Origin: Aurantiochytrium sp. KH105
Lineage: Eukaryota > Sar > Bigyra > Thraustochytrida > Thraustochytriidae
Reading direction: 5' to 3'
Length of the DNA stretch: 64,000 nt
NCBI GenBank assembly: GCA_003116975.1
Contig: BGKB01000006.1
Coordinates: forward strand, 310,001 to 374,000
Part shown: positions 50,940 through 61,270 of the stretch, piece by piece
How the letters are laid out: each line of letters starts with the position of its first letter
Numbering within the stretch: the first letter of the stretch is position 1
Program-made: the position numbers and the translations under genes
The notes under the pieces: generated by a model
What the model was told of the DNA's origin: nothing
The model's database searches: none
Seen by the model: the letters and a program-made list of their open reading frames with translations, nothing else

Positions 50940-53790
50940 TCGTCCGCAAAGGAAACTTGACATCGACCTCGGTCTCGCGTGGGTGAATTTTGGAGGTATA
51001 GTATACTCTGCCTTTTGTAGGTACATCAGCCTGCTAGCTGTCATGGCTGAAGGTATCGTGGGAGCGGCAGCGGCGCGCGCCTCCTTCCCGCGGCCCGGCT
51101 AGCCAGCGCGTCGCGAGTAACACAGCGTGGGCTAGGATGGCGAGCGCAGCCAGCGTAGCCAGCGCGGCTTTACTGTTAGCGTTTCATCGCCGCCGCCGCC
51201 GCCGCCCCTGCTGCCTTCGTCCAAGTCAGCCAGAACTGCCGAGGGAAGCTGGTATAGCGCGTGCAGCAAGCAAGCCAATAATCAAGCACGCCTTCACGAG
51301 CGATGTTCACCGCCCTTCCGCGACAGGCCGCACTCGTGACGGGCCGGCCCGGCGCCCCCCCGCTCGCGCGCTGCTCTGCACCGCACTGCACTGCATTGCA
51401 CTGCACTGCTGCCTGCAGCTGCTGCTGCTGCTGCGGCGGCGGCGGCGCACGGTGCACGCACGCACGCTGCACGCGCTGGACGCGCTGCACGTACATTCTT
51501 CGAGTTGCCTCCGAGTCGTCCCTTCCTAGGCCGGTCTAGAGAGCTGGTAGGAGGAGCATGGCATAACTCGTCGCCTTTACACTGATCGTCGCAGTCGCCT
51601 CGCGACGCCAATCCGGGCGCGCGCTCGCTTTCCAGGCTCCCCGCGCGGCCAGCCGGCCGGCTGCTCCCGCGCGCGAAGAAGAGCCCGGGGGCGAGTCTCC
51701 GCGCGGTCGATCGAGCGAGCGGGCGAGCGAAGGATGGTCGAGGCCGGATCGATGTGAGTGAATGTTGGGGGATCATGATGGCTTGACACCGGCGGCCGGC
51801 AGGGTCGGGAGGAGCGGCGAAGCGAGGCGAAGCGAGGCGAAGCGAGACGCTTGCGAGGCTCGTACTGCCGGAGGAGGCCCAGATGGACGGAAGGTGGTTT
51901 ATGCAGATGATGCGCTGTCGCGGCTGGCATTCGTGCCGGGGATGGGCGCTTCGAACGTGGCGACATGGCAGTCATGCCAGCCAGCATTATTAGCAGCACA
52001 GAGCAAGTAGCGAAGCGACTGGGACTATAGCTTGACTTGGATCGAAAAAAGGGAAGAAAAGCATGCACGCTCGCTCGCTCGCTCGCTCACTCGCTCGCTT
52101 GTCGTCGGTCGCACGCTCGCACGCACGCACAGCGTTGCAAAAGGACGTCCGGCATCCGCCCATCGAGTAAGTTCATTCCTTTGAGAAAGTTTGCTTGTTT
52201 CTAGCTTGTTCGTCGTTTCTTTGTTTTCTCAAAACGCAACCTCCTCGGGCTGACTGGGCGTGCGCCGCGAGAGAGAGAGAAACATAAACGGTGATCCTGG
52301 GGGCAGACACCTCGTCCGTCCAGTCTGCAGGTGGCTGGGCCCAGGAGCCCAGCCCCTCGATTGGTCGGTCACCCACGTATCTCGAAACATAAATAAATGA
52401 CAAAGATCTTACATCTCGCCCTGGCTTCGCATTGCCCGCGCCGGCCGTGCCGATCGCTCCATCGCTTGATCTTTCGCTTGACTCGAATCAATCTTTCCAT
52501 ATCGATTGATCAATCAATTGCCTGCCTGTCTGCTGTCTGCGTGGGTGGCTGTCTGTCGATCGACAGCCACTGCCAGTACTAGCGACGGTAGCAAAAATTC
52601 TTCGTGAAGATGTGTGCAAGCTGGAAGCCGCTGCGGGGCACGGGCGGGGAGGTGTGCACCCGCGGCACCAGCACGTGCAGCGGCGCCGCGAATCTGGCCC
52701 GACGCGCCTGACGAAGCCGGCCGGCCGCACCGGCCGCCGTGCCGCGACCGCGGCGGGGCGGGGCTGGCGCAACTTGGGCGCGCGCCCGCTGCGCGCGATG
52801 GGGCCGAGGCTCCCTCCTTCCCTCCCCCCCGGGCGTGCTCACCTCGCCTTGCCTCGCGCGGGCCGGCTCCGGTGGGTTAGCGAGCGGGCGATGTATGTAG
52901 TAGTAGTATGTATGCGACTCGGACTTGGAGCGCCGTTCTTTCCCTCCCTCGCGTTCCAAAGACGTTCTACCTCACACGCGCCGCGCTCACACCTCCCACA
53001 CTCCAGGGGCCTTCACTGCGTCGCCGTCGGAGGAAGCCCTCCCACGCCTGGAGGTACTGCCGGCCAGAGTGTTGTGAGGACGAGACGGCCAGTGGACCCC
53101 CGCGGCAGGGCGCAGGAGGCTTGACCGTATCGACTCCACATCGAAGAGGGTGTGGGAATAAAAGTAATTCGAAAAGCAACACCGCAGTCTTCACATCTCC
53201 CCCGCATCTGTGCCACAGCCGCAGATTTCGAGGAGAGTGAAAGAAAAAGCAGGAATTCAAAATTAAAAATTCAAATCCCAATCAGCCACGGCCAAACCTG
53301 AAAGAAGGGCAGGTTGCTTGCCTCGTTCGCAAGCTCGCTCGCACGCTCGCACGCACGCACGCACGCCCGGTCGCTCGTGCGCGGCGGCAGCCGAGGGAGG
53401 CATCAGCGGCAGCGGCAGGAGCCGCGTTTGCTCTGGCAGAGCAGTCTCGGTGGTCCTTTACACCCGGACCAGCCTTGTTGATTTCATTCATTCAGACCTC
53501 GATCGGCGCGTGCCCGGTTGTGAACGCGGACGTGGACGCACACGCGAGTCGAGTTGCAGACGCGGGGTAGGCCAAGGCCTTCCGCGCGCGGTCGCGGCAC
53601 GCGGGGCGGCGCCAGCAGCAGCAGTAGCAGCACAGCCGCTGCAGCAGCGTACGCACGGCGCGCTGCGTCAAAGCTTTGAAAAAGTCGCGCATCTCGCGAA
53701 AAGCACACGTGGCACGCACAGGCGGCACGTGAAGTAGAGGAGCGACCGACTGCTCGTGTGCACGCGAAGCGGCCTCCCCAAGACAAGAAG
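50940..53790. other. 2.85 kb gene-poor, repeat-rich interval
   Basis: The longest gene-free stretch of the window. It contains an AAGCGAGGCG repeat (about 51818-51848), a TCGC repeat (52069-52100), ACGC repeats near 52113-52130 and 53340-53370, and many GC-rich low-complexity blocks. A minus-strand frame ending at 52579 (C-terminal peptide ending TKNFCYRR) has coding-like third positions but no recognised homology and is not called. The last few hundred bases are presumably the promoter of the myosin gene. Confidence 0.5.
52069..52100. repeat. (CTCG)n microsatellite
   Basis: About seven CTCG units with one CTCA variant. Confidence 0.85.
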
Positions 53791-56700
53791 ATGGCGAACA
53801 AGTTCCCCACGGACGAGTACATCTGGATCCCCGACGATGAGGAGTTTATGGTCCCCGCTCAGGTGGTCGCCGCCTTCGACCGCGGCAGCCCTGGCCAGGT
53901 GCGTCGCGTATCCAAAGGTAAAGGCGGCAAGAACCCCAAGCCAATCCGCCTGAGCGCCGAGGAATCGCAGAGCTGCATCCGCATGGACAAGGAGAGCCTC
54001 GAGTCCATCGACGACATGGTGCAGCTCAAGAACCTTGATGAGGCTTCCATTCATTACAACCTCAAGCTCCGCTACGAGAGCGATGCCATCTACACATGGG
54101 TGTCCAAGATTCTCATCTCCATCAACCCTTTCAAGATGTTGAGCATCTATGACCCCCAAGTCATGGACGACTACCTCTCCAAGGGAGCGCGCAACTTGCC
54201 GCCGCATATTTACGGCGTGGCCGATGACGCCTTCCGCGCCATGCAGTCGAACAAGCTCGAAGAGGCCGATCAAGCCTGCATTGTCTCCGGTGAGTCCGGT
54301 GCCGGTAAAACCGAGGCCACCAAGCTGTTTCTTCAATACATTGCCGAGAAAAGCCGACGCGAAATGGACGTCAAGGGTCTTGGCATCGGGGAGGGTTCTT
54401 CGGATGAGAGCCTGCAGCAAAAGGTGCTCGAGGCCAACCCTCTGATGGAGGCCTTTGGTAACGCCAAGACCGTCCGCAACGACAACTCGTCGCGCTTCGG
54501 CAAGTTCATCAATGTCGAGTTCAGTGGTGGCGGCGCCATCCTGGGTGGCAGCGTGCAGAACTACTTGCTTGAAAAGAGCCGCCTCGTGACCCAAGGCGAG
54601 GGTGAGCGCAACTACCATATCTTTTACCAGCTGTGCGCTGCCGCGCAGGTGGACCCTGCGCTCAAGGCAAAGTACCACCTTTCCGACGCCAGTCAGTACT
54701 ACTTTCTCAACCAGAGCAAGCGCTCGGCAATTGACGTCGAAGGCATCGACGATGCCGATGAGTGGCTCGCGACGCTCCGCTCCATGGAAGTCATCTCGCT
54801 CAACGAGCAGGAGAAGGACCAGATCCTCTCCCTTCTCTGCGGCATTCTGCATCTCGGCAACATTGAGTTCGATGGCGGCAAGAGCGACAGCTCGGTCGTC
54901 AAGAACCAGGAGATGCTCAGCCTTGCGGCCGAGCAGCTCGAGGTCGATGCCGACACGCTTAAGCAGGCCATCACCACTGCGCTGCGCCGCGTGCCCGGCC
55001 AGTCGCCCATTTACTCGCCCCTGTCCAAGGTGCAAGCTGTTGACGCCCGCGACGCATTGGCCAAGGCCATCTACTCGGTTCTCTTTGACTACCTCATCGA
55101 GCGCATCAACGACTCGCTTAAATCCGCGCCTTCCAAGGTCGAAGTCCGCAACATGGGCGTTCTCGATATCTTTGGCTTTGAGGATTTTGTCAAGAACTCG
55201 TTTGAGCAGCTGTGCATCAACTACACCAACGAGCGTCTTCAAGGCCACTTCAACGACCATATTTTCAAGCTCGAGAAGGCCGAATACAAGCGCGAGGGCG
55301 TCGCGCTGGACGACAACTTTGAGTTCCAAGACAACTCGAGCGTCATCAAGGTCATTGACCAGGGCAAGGGCAAGGGCATTCTCAGCGTCATTGACGAGGC
55401 CATCAAGTCGGGCCGCGAGGTCGCAGACAAGTCAATCCTCGAGAAAATCCTCGCCATGTCGTCCACGAGCAATGGCGTCATCTCCGAACCCAAGATCACC
55501 AACAAGAAGAAGGACGGCCACTTGAAGAACTGCTTTGTTTTTACCCATTATGCAGGTCAGGTGGCCTACGATGTCGATGGCTTTGTGGAGAAGAACCGCG
55601 ATCTCCTTCAGCGCGGACTCTACGAGGCCGGTGAGCAGTCCAAGAACAAGTTGCTTTCGGGCCTCTTCAAGGGTCGCCTGGACCCGGAGGCCAAGAAGAA
55701 GAGTCTAGGCATCCAGTTCCGCGATCAGCTCAACGATCTCATGGATCGCATCAGCCAGACGCAGCCCTCGTTTGTGCGTTGCATCAAGCCTAACTCGGAG
55801 AAGGTCCCCGACCGCTTCACCAGCAACATGGTCTTGGACCAGCTCCGCTACGCAGGTGTCCTCGAGGTCTGCCGCATCCGCAAGCTTGGCTACCCCGTGC
55901 GCAAGGACTTTAAGCAGTTCCTTCTCAGCTACCAGATCCTGGTGGACGGCGGCGCTTCCGATGCCAAGAGCCTCTGCACGGCTCTCGAAAAGAGCGGTTT
56001 GCTTGCCGCTGGCGACTACGCGATCGGCACCAACAAGGTCTTCATGCGCGACCACCAGTTTGAGATTATTGAGGAGGCGCGCGAGAGCAAGCTCACCAAG
56101 TCGGTCGTTCGCGTCCAGGCCTTTGTCCGCATGGAACTCGCGCGCATGAGGTACCTTTCGTGGCAAGATATCCTTTCCAACATTCAGATGGCGCTCAAGT
56201 CTGGCGACGCCGAAAAGCTGGAGAGCGCTCTGATGAGCGTCGGCACCCTGCCGTTCCGGGGCCGCCACATCAAGCTTGTGCAGGACGCGCATGGCGAGCT
56301 GGCCGTTCTGCTCGAACTCAAGCGCGTGGAGAACCTGCTGACGGCGGCGATCGAGTCCGAGGACCTGGCCGAGATCCAGGTGGCGCTCAAGGCTGCCAGC
56401 GAGTGCAACTTCAAGGACAAGGCGCTCTTGTCCCGCGCGCATGATACCGAGGAACTGATCATGGCGCAGCGTAAGATCCGCGCGCAGCTCCGTGCCGCCG
56501 TCGATGCCGGCACGGACAAGAAGGCCCTGCGGGACGCCATCAAGCTCGCCGAGGCGCAGAACCTCAAGAATGCCGTCGAGACGCGCGACGCCGTGGCGCT
56601 CCTTGAGCGTCTCGAAAAAGAGGAGAAGCTGCGCGCCGACCTCGAGGATGCCCTCAAGAAGAAGAAGGAGGGCGATGTGCGCAAGTGCATGAACAGCCTT

Positions 56701-59250
56701 GTGAGTTTGGGCGTCTCTGGCGACGACGAACTGATCGGCCGCGCCGAGGAGTTTGTCAAGGAGCAGGCGCAGCTCAGTCTCGACCGCGAGAATGAGCAGA
56801 CGCGTCTGCTCCGCGAGCTCGAGGAGGCCATTGACAAGCGCGATCTCACGGCACTCATGGATCTCGAGGTGGCCGTGCTCAAAATTGGTCTTGAAGAGCA
56901 CGAGCTCGTCCGTCACGCCATGGAGTTGCGCGAGCGCCTCGAGAGCGCGCGCGACGTCACCTCTGCCCTCGCCGCCGAGGTGCGTGCTGTGCAGCACAAG
57001 GCGCAGTCCGAGGCTGGCGTGTCCAAGGCTGACATCAGCGGTCTCGAGAAGACCCTCCAGGCGGCACTCGACACGGGCCTCGAGCGGGACGAGTCCGCGG
57101 CCATTCGGGATGCGGAAGCCCTGCTCGAGCGCATCGACAAGCAGGCCGAGGTGCAGGCCAAGCTTGTGGAGATTTGCAAGGACGTCGAGGCTGCATCCGG
57201 CAAGGATAAGCTTAATGTGAAGCGGGCGAACAAGGATTCGCTTGTGCAACTCCTCGCCGAGTGCCAGGAGCTCGGTATTGCGAGCAAGGAGGCCAAAAAG
57301 GTCCGCTACTGGGTCGGCGACATTGAGCAGGCCGAGTCGCACGAGAATGCCGCGGCCCTCGCTTCTTCGCGCCAGGAGCGCCTCGAGAAGCTCCGCGATG
57401 CCTCGAAGGACGACATTGAGGAGCAAGCCATGCTTCGTCTGCAGAGCCTCACCTCGGAGGAGCACGCTGCGCGTATCGAGGCCGCGCGCGACGACGCCGT
57501 CTTTGACATCAAGAACTACTACCGTCTGCGCTCCGATGAGGACTTTACGCAGTCGCTGCCGGCGGACGACCGCATTCTCGCCGCCAAGCACAAGCTGATG
57601 GCGCGGAGCCGCCCGATCCCCAAGAGTCTTCTGGCCCTTTCCGACGAGCAGAACCGCACGGCTCTGCGCGTGAACCGCGCTATCCTTCAGTACTGTGGTG
57701 AGATGTCGACGAGTTTCCCGGCAACGCTGGCCCAGTACATTCTGGTCAAGGGCCTCGAGGACCCGGAGATGTGCGACGAGATTTACATGCAGCTTTGCAA
57801 GCACGTCCACGCGAACCCCAAGCCGGAGTCGGCCGATCGTGCCTGGCTCCTCATGTGCATGGCCACCAAGACCTTTCCCCCCACCGACCACTTTACCAAC
57901 TTTTTGCTCAACTTTCTCATTCGCCACCGCTCTCTCGCTGGTCTTCAGGGCAACTACGCTTCCCTGTGCATCGTCCAGCTCGACGCCACAATTGGCCTTG
58001 GCCCGTCCTTCTTCAAGCCCAACCTCGAGGAGATCCAGAGCTACCGCAAGCGCCCTCCTGTCCTGGCGACCATTCGCATGCTCAAGGGCGACCTTGTGCA
58101 GTACCCAGTGTCGCCGGACCTCCGCATCGCCCAGGTCCTGGAACTCATCCGTCGTCAGCACCAAATCGACGACGATCCCGAAGTTCCTTCCTTTGGCATC
58201 TTTGTCAAGGACGCCAAGGAGAAGGGCAAGCTGAACCCGCGCCAGCGTCTTACCCGCTTTTACAAGCACTACAATCCTGAGAAACTCAGACACGTTGATC
58301 TCTTTCTCGAGTACTGGGCCGGCAAGGAGGACGAGCTCTTCGCCAAGCTCATGGAAAAGTATGGCCCCGAGCCAGACGATGAGGAGGTGACCAAGAAGGG
58401 CTTCCTTTCTGCATCGGTCACAGGTGCGATGCACGCCGCCAAGATGCTCGGCCTCACGACTTCGCACAAGCCTCCCCCGGCACCTGTGTCGGCATGGCCG
58501 CTGCCCTGGTGGAGTCACATGGGCGACGTCTTCTTGCGCATGACGGCCCAGGGTAAGGAGCCCCTCTTTGAGTTCAAGCGCCGCCTGTTTCTCGACGGCA
58601 TTGACGAGACGGAGGAGACCTTCTTCTGGCAGCTCCTCGGCGACATTCGCGCTGGAGACCTCGTGTTCAACGAGGAGGCCCAGGCTGCCGAGGCTGCTCT
58701 CTTGGCTCTGGCGCTCCAGTCCGACAAGTACAAGCCCCCTGCGCCGGAACATCTGGCGGCTGCCGGTCTCACGGAGAACCTCAGCCCCGATTGGCGCCGC
58801 AAGAAGCGCCCCGAGGACTGGGCGCGTGTGGCCGTGAGCCTTGGGGTCAAGCTCTCACGCAACCCTGCCAAGCTCCGTCAGTATTTTGTCAATGTGTGCA
58901 AGAAGAGCCCCGTCTACGGCATGACGCTCTTTGCTGGCCGCCAGGCAGATACGACGAATAACATCACCATTGGCGTCGACAAGAACGGCATAAGCTTTGT
59001 CGAAGATCAGCCTCACGGCAAGGTCGAAGTCACCAAGTTCTTTGACTACAAGGACATTGTCAAGTACGGCGCTTCGGTCGAGTACTGCTGGCTTGCGTAC
59101 AACAGCAGCGCCGGTAAGCGTCTCAGCAACGCAGCAAAGCGTCTCAGCCGGCGCAAGAACAACAGCGCCAACGTGCTCATTTACACGCTCCAGAGCTGGG
59201 AGATGTACGAGGTCATCTTTGACTACACGCATGCGGGCAGGCCCCAGTAG
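53791..59250 (+). CDS. MyTH4-FERM myosin
   Basis: A 1,819-residue intronless myosin heavy chain from MANKFPTDEYIWIPDDEE. The motor domain (about 1-770) has P-loop GESGAGKT (167-174), switch I NDNSSRFGK (230-238), switch II DIFGFE (459-464) and the actin-contact region VRCIKPNSEK. A short lever follows with one recognisable IQ-like stretch (SVVRVQAFVRMELARMR). Residues about 800-1260 are repeated Leu/Ala/Glu-rich helical units, not a clean heptad coiled coil. A MyTH4 domain (about 1290-1400, NRAILQYCGE, PEMCDEIYMQLCKH) and a FERM domain (about 1420-1815, including VEYCWLAYNS) close the protein, the tail plan of class VII/X/XV-type cargo myosins that bind microtubules and membranes. Class assignment needs a tree. 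A likely AATAAA lies near 59361. Confidence 0.97.
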   Translation: MANKFPTDEYIWIPDDEEFMVPAQVVAAFDRGSPGQVRRVSKGKGGKNPKPIRLSAEESQSCIRMDKESLESIDDMVQLKNLDEASIHYNLKLRYESDAIYTWVSKILISINPFKMLSIYDPQVMDDYLSKGARNLPPHIYGVADDAFRAMQSNKLEEADQACIVSGESGAGKTEATKLFLQYIAEKSRREMDVKGLGIGEGSSDESLQQKVLEANPLMEAFGNAKTVRNDNSSRFGKFINVEFSGGGAILGGSVQNYLLEKSRLVTQGEGERNYHIFYQLCAAAQVDPALKAKYHLSDASQYYFLNQSKRSAIDVEGIDDADEWLATLRSMEVISLNEQEKDQILSLLCGILHLGNIEFDGGKSDSSVVKNQEMLSLAAEQLEVDADTLKQAITTALRRVPGQSPIYSPLSKVQAVDARDALAKAIYSVLFDYLIERINDSLKSAPSKVEVRNMGVLDIFGFEDFVKNSFEQLCINYTNERLQGHFNDHIFKLEKAEYKREGVALDDNFEFQDNSSVIKVIDQGKGKGILSVIDEAIKSGREVADKSILEKILAMSSTSNGVISEPKITNKKKDGHLKNCFVFTHYAGQVAYDVDGFVEKNRDLLQRGLYEAGEQSKNKLLSGLFKGRLDPEAKKKSLGIQFRDQLNDLMDRISQTQPSFVRCIKPNSEKVPDRFTSNMVLDQLRYAGVLEVCRIRKLGYPVRKDFKQFLLSYQILVDGGASDAKSLCTALEKSGLLAAGDYAIGTNKVFMRDHQFEIIEEARESKLTKSVVRVQAFVRMELARMRYLSWQDILSNIQMALKSGDAEKLESALMSVGTLPFRGRHIKLVQDAHGELAVLLELKRVENLLTAAIESEDLAEIQVALKAASECNFKDKALLSRAHDTEELIMAQRKIRAQLRAAVDAGTDKKALRDAIKLAEAQNLKNAVETRDAVALLERLEKEEKLRADLEDALKKKKEGDVRKCMNSLVSLGVSGDDELIGRAEEFVKEQAQLSLDRENEQTRLLRELEEAIDKRDLTALMDLEVAVLKIGLEEHELVRHAMELRERLESARDVTSALAAEVRAVQHKAQSEAGVSKADISGLEKTLQAALDTGLERDESAAIRDAEALLERIDKQAEVQAKLVEICKDVEAASGKDKLNVKRANKDSLVQLLAECQELGIASKEAKKVRYWVGDIEQAESHENAAALASSRQERLEKLRDASKDDIEEQAMLRLQSLTSEEHAARIEAARDDAVFDIKNYYRLRSDEDFTQSLPADDRILAAKHKLMARSRPIPKSLLALSDEQNRTALRVNRAILQYCGEMSTSFPATLAQYILVKGLEDPEMCDEIYMQLCKHVHANPKPESADRAWLLMCMATKTFPPTDHFTNFLLNFLIRHRSLAGLQGNYASLCIVQLDATIGLGPSFFKPNLEEIQSYRKRPPVLATIRMLKGDLVQYPVSPDLRIAQVLELIRRQHQIDDDPEVPSFGIFVKDAKEKGKLNPRQRLTRFYKHYNPEKLRHVDLFLEYWAGKEDELFAKLMEKYGPEPDDEEVTKKGFLSASVTGAMHAAKMLGLTTSHKPPPAPVSAWPLPWWSHMGDVFLRMTAQGKEPLFEFKRRLFLDGIDETEETFFWQLLGDIRAGDLVFNEEAQAAEAALLALALQSDKYKPPAPEHLAAAGLTENLSPDWRRKKRPEDWARVAVSLGVKLSRNPAKLRQYFVNVCKKSPVYGMTLFAGRQADTTNNITIGVDKNGISFVEDQPHGKVEVTKFFDYKDIVKYGASVEYCWLAYNSSAGKRLSNAAKRLSRRKNNSANVLIYTLQSWEMYEVIFDYTHAGRPQ

Positions 59251-60023
59251 ACACCGTCGCACTCTGTGTCCGCGCAGAGCTTCTGATTATACCAAATGTG
59301 CGTTTGTGCGAGGCGACTCTACTACTACTTTTTCTTCTTCTTTTACAACCATCAAGAGGATAAATAAATCAATCATTGCAAAATTCGTGAACAAGTTTGA
59401 AGACGGAAAGTCTGAGGAGGTTGGATTACATTTTTGGACTCTCCGACAAGGTACATTAGCCCTTGCCTCAATAGGTTTTCCGCACATCGGATTGATAGTG
59501 TGCGAAAGCTGCTGGCATTTGGCTGCTTTGACCAAAGCTAGCTCACTGCAACAATGAACAAATAGACGATAGTCCCACAGATGCGAGATTCGAAAAACAG
59601 AATCAAAAGGGAAAACCAAACGCTGCTCCAACATACTTGGACGATTCTTTAATGTTGGGTGTGGTGGCAGGTAGATAGATTTCGGGCTGACCAGTCAAGC
59701 TGGTTGGATCCAAAACGTCAAACAGATAGATGGATTTATGGCACCCATGCTTCGCGCATGTGCTTGGTCTTTATACTAAAGAACCCGATCGTCCAAGTGA
59801 AGACAGTCTGCCTTTTCTGCAGAGCGTAGCTGCATACAATGAAGAAGGCGAGCGCAGACGAGGTATTCACGAAGCGAATACGTGATCCGCATTGGTCTGA
59901 GACGACATGGCATGCCGAGCGAGAGCGACAATAAGAGCAAACCAGGTGAGCAAAAGGCGACTTGAGCAACTTGCAAGGCTCGCCTCGCAGATGAAAGACA
60001 CCCATGCGTGAGGAGTATAAGAG
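59251..60023. other. convergent spacer
   Basis: A 773-base AT-richer 3'-to-3' gap. A tandem ATAAATAAAT near 59359-59368 probably serves as the myosin polyadenylation signal. No gene is seen. Confidence 0.5.
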
Positions 60024-60383
60024 CTAGCAATTGAGAAAGTTGGCGGCCATAAGCAGATCTGCGACCATTTCGGGGTCAATGTCAAACTCCGGAATAGGTT
60101 GCGACGAGTTGGTGTACTTTTGTTTGTAGTAGAGGTACTGCACGACCTTTTCGAGGACCTTTGTGGAGATCTCGGGAAAACGAATCTCGCCCTTGCTCTC
60201 TGAGAAGTTACCCGTGAGCATGGCCGAAATGGTCGTGGCGATCATCGCCACCTCCTTATCCAGGAAAAACTCATGACCCTCCGCGCTGATGAGCTTTACA
60301 TAGGTGCGCTTGGCGCCAGCGCCTCCTGAGCTGCTGCTCTGCGCCGCCGAGCCGGCCGCAGACGAAGACGACGACGAGCTCAT
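60024..60383 (-). CDS. ELOC: Elongin C
   Basis: A 119-residue protein. After a Ser-rich start of about 24 residues the sequence follows Elongin C closely: YVKLISAEGHEFFLDKEVA, ISAMLTG, KGEIRFPEISTKVLEKVVQY, then LYYKQKYTNSS and FDIDPEMVADLLMAANFLNC as the C-terminal helix. It is the BTB/POZ-fold adaptor that binds BC-box proteins and Cul2/Cul5 in ubiquitin ligases, and Elongin A in transcription elongation. Animal Elongin C is 112 residues, so it is complete. The start is the only reasonable ATG. Confidence 0.97.
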   Translation of the reverse strand: MSSSSSSSAAGSAAQSSSSGGAGAKRTYVKLISAEGHEFFLDKEVAMIATTISAMLTGNFSESKGEIRFPEISTKVLEKVVQYLYYKQKYTNSSQPIPEFDIDPEMVADLLMAANFLNC

Positions 60384-61270
60384 GGTTTCGCTTACCGTCA
60401 GGTCGGGAGAGAGGAGGAAGAAGGGAAATTAGATCGCGCGCAGAAAAACCAAGTGCGCGCGAGGTCGCTGTTGCTCGAGCGCGTAGCCCAGCCCCTGCCC
60501 GCCTCGATGCAGACGTGTCTTTCCCCGCTGCGTCACTGCGCCGCGACCGCGCCGCGACCGGGCCGAACGAAGCGCTTCTGCGAGTTCACTGGCAAAAAAA
60601 AAATTCAACGTTTTTTTTTTTTTTGATCAGCTGGCAGGAGTTGTTCTTATGTTGATCGACATGTTGTATAGCCTGGTTGGCCGCGGAAACAACGAAGACC
60701 GATTTGTCGTCGGGCCTAGGCTAACCAATGAGAAAGGGAAAAAACTTCAGCCGTGCTGTGCAGTTGAGCAATGCACAAGTCGAAAGTCGCGCTCACGTAT
60801 TGGAGAGGAAAGATGTCTCACGTAGAAACTCAGACGCGATCTCGAGCCAGCTTCCCTCAAAGCAAAGAGACCCTTCGAGAAAAAAGGTTCGGTTCGTTCT
60901 TTCGTAGATGGCTCTGCTTGAGGTTGCAAGCACAATCGAATCGACATCACCTCATCTCTCGGTCCTAAACGAGAGGACAAGATCAGTTTTGTGGATCGCG
61001 CTCGTGCTCTAAATTCTTGCTGCAGACTGACTACAGTTGCAGACTTGCATAAATGCCAATTTTTGGCAATTCTATGAGAGCCTGCTCACGTTTTGCAAAA
61101 TGCATATGAATCCAATTCTGCTTTGAAAAGTGTTCGGAGAGCAAAGAAAGGAAAAACAGAAAGCGTTGCGTCATGGAAGGATAGAAGATAGAATTATTAA
61201 AGACAGGTGCCACTTTCGCGGCCCCAGCCAATCACGATCTGTCAAAGCATAGTTCCACTACACACACGCG
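60384..61270. other. intergenic gap
   Basis: An 887-base spacer between two minus-strand genes: GC-rich near the Elongin C start, AT-richer afterwards. An A-run followed after 8 bases by a T-run lies at about 60594-60624. No gene is seen. Confidence 0.5.
60594..60624. repeat. inverted poly-A / poly-T
   Basis: About ten A, an 8-base spacer and about 14 T, able to form a simple hairpin in single strands. Confidence 0.75.

Noticed and set aside
53668-58752. Long minus-strand open frames opposite the myosin gene
   Set aside because: They mirror the sense codons, have repetitive Leu/Val-rich content without domains, and lack good starts. They are explained by GC-rich third positions.
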